Positions 63,295 through 64,000 of a stretch of DNA of 64,000 nt are shown here, one piece after another. The notes under the pieces are model-generated. The model saw only the letters and a program-made list of their open reading frames with translations, was not told the DNA's origin and ran no database searches. This DNA is from CAG-411 sp050875145. GTDB taxonomy: Bacteria; Bacillota; Clostridia; Lachnospirales; Lachnospiraceae. The stretch's first letter is position 1, and every line of letters begins with the position of its first letter. The DNA is taken from positions 32,754 to 96,753 of the forward strand of contig JBNMLH010000015.1 of NCBI GenBank assembly GCA_050875145.1. Direction: 5' to 3'. The position numbers were made by a program, and so were the translations under genes.

Positions 63295-63666
63295 GTAAAT
63301 TCTCCCTTTTGTTTTTAGTCTATTTAGGCTACTGCCTTCTATCCACTCTTAAGAAACGCCTGTCCTTCTATTATAAACAATTTTAGAAACTGTTTCAATC
63401 TTAGATATACAAGTTTACATACCAATATTTTTCTATTCATTTCTGTCAATTTTATTTTTTCCATTGCTGTATCTCCTGTCAGCCATAAGACTACTTTCAT
63501 AATAAACGAACAGAACTCCCTTCATTTATTTGTTGCCAAACTATTTTTACCCAATAAAACAAAGTTTATTAAGCTAAAACAGGCAGTTTTCTAAAACTAC
63601 CTTATCAACCAATAACCATTGGAGCTTCTTGTATTTTCAGAAAATCTGCCTGTTTGCGTTTATTTT
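63295..63666. other. 372-nt intergenic region upstream of tex
   Basis: No supportable gene. It holds the terminator of the right-edge gene (63577-63655) and presumably the tex promoter, which I cannot place with confidence. Confidence 0.6.
63577..63655 (-). terminator. Long structured terminator of the right-edge gene
   Basis: On the minus strand, AAACAGGCAG-A-TTTTC pairs with GAAAA-CTGCCTGTTT across about 48 nt that include CCAAT/ATTGG. A TTTTAG tail follows. Confidence 0.65.
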
Positions 63667-64000
63667 TTATTTTACAACTACAACAACCTTTGCTTTCTTT
63701 CCATTATATGTCTTCAACAAAATCGTAGCCTTTCCTTTTTTCTTGGCTACCACAACACCCTTACTATTTACGGTCGCAACCTTCTTATTGTTTGTGCTGA
63801 ATTTTATTTGATAACTATAACAATCTTTGGCAAACTTTGGTTTAATCGTAAACTTTTTTCCAATCTTCAGCGTTTTCTTCGTAACATTCGCGCGGAGTGT
63901 TTTAGGTGCCTTCTTTACCACTATAGTAACCACTTTACTCTTTCCGAAATTATCTACAATAGTTACTTTTGCGGTTCCTATCTTCGCTGCTGTTACAACA
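63667..64000 (-). CDS. C-terminal part of a surface protein with Big_2-type Ig-like domains, cut by window edge
   Basis: 111 codons are visible, open to the window edge. One complete bacterial Ig-like domain (KKTLKIGKKFTIKPKF; NNKKVATVNSKGVVVAKKKG; KATILLKTYNGKKAKV) follows the end of another (AAKIGTAKVTIVDNFG). Such repeats stalk exported adhesins or enzymes. Lysine content is very high, like the C-terminus of the amylase in this window. The function depends on the missing N-terminal part. Confidence 0.8.
   Translation of the reverse strand, partial: VVTAAKIGTAKVTIVDNFGKSKVVTIVVKKAPKTLRANVTKKTLKIGKKFTIKPKFAKDCYSYQIKFSTNNKKVATVNSKGVVVAKKKGKATILLKTYNGKKAKVVVVVK

Noticed and set aside
1..64000. 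tRNA, rRNA, CRISPR array, transposase or prophage genes
   Set aside because: I looked for T-loop motifs, regular repeat-spacer arrays and transposase or integrase proteins and saw none.

Overview
The window is 64 kb of low-GC Firmicute chromosome. It most likely comes from a gut or rumen Lachnospiraceae-type Clostridium. The basis is gene content: GatCAB, an LL-diaminopimelate aminotransferase (the DapL lysine route), two BceRS-BceAB-like modules, a MalS-like secreted amylase, DUF3737 and DUF3169 proteins, a Na+-dependent SNF transporter, and AT-rich intergenic regions with strong Shine-Dalgarno sites. The assignment is inference; there is no rRNA here to test it. I saw no tRNA, rRNA, CRISPR array, transposase or prophage module.

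Layout. 1-11.5 kb is mostly housekeeping: a CPBP protease cut by the left edge, ridA, the gatC / zinc-ribbon / gatA / gatB operon (minus), a tail-anchored unknown, dapL (minus), then parE-parC (plus). 11.7-17 kb holds an orphan LytTR regulator, a charged coiled-coil protein, an XRE-DUF3169 pair behind an operator-rich promoter, a LemA/DUF2207-like pair, and a 203-bp palindromic element at 16803-17005. 17-22.3 kb is an LnrLMN-like ABC exporter facing a NarL-type two-component system. 22.5-26.1 kb carries a secreted SH3-like protein, purE, azlCD and a RibU-like riboflavin importer. 26.3-29.6 kb is an exported-protein cassette: lipoprotein, membrane-anchored trypsin-like protease, small cytosolic protein, and a toxin-like exported protein. 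30-38 kb holds a chemoreceptor, a MerR regulator, queD-queE-folE behind a probable preQ1 riboswitch, a PatB/MalY C-S lyase and a DUF3737 protein. 38.3-41.9 kb is a large secreted alpha-amylase. 42-46.7 kb and 53-58.3 kb are two further two-component/ABC peptide-resistance modules. Between and after them lie AIM24, DAG kinase, CapA, a G3E GTPase with an unknown partner, a cytosolic Cu/Zn superoxide dismutase, an SNF transporter, tex, and the C-terminus of a surface protein cut by the right edge.

Most notable observation. The promoter of the orphan LytTR regulator (12537-12603) and a promoter 17 kb away in front of the toxin-like cassette (29812-29878) share the same layout. Both have two direct repeats around ACGTTTAC with a 21-bp period, followed after exactly 29 nt by an extended -10. 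This makes the LytTR protein the likely direct activator of both itself and an exported toxin / candidate immunity / serine-protease operon. The LytTR receiver domain lacks the usual acidic pair, so the switch may not depend on phosphorylation.

Other regulation visible in the sequence includes the preQ1-type aptamer and terminator before queD, tandem TTGACAA/TTGTCA operators before the XRE gene, a CATGAC/GTCATG palindrome between the Lnr-like exporter and its kinase, and inverted repeats before the BceAB-like genes. Gene starts were moved where a better-placed Shine-Dalgarno site argues for an internal codon: gatB, gatC, purE, ribU, merR, queE, the DUF2207-like gene, the 45-kb ABC ATPase, the 55-kb permease and the alpha/beta-hydrolase-like gene.
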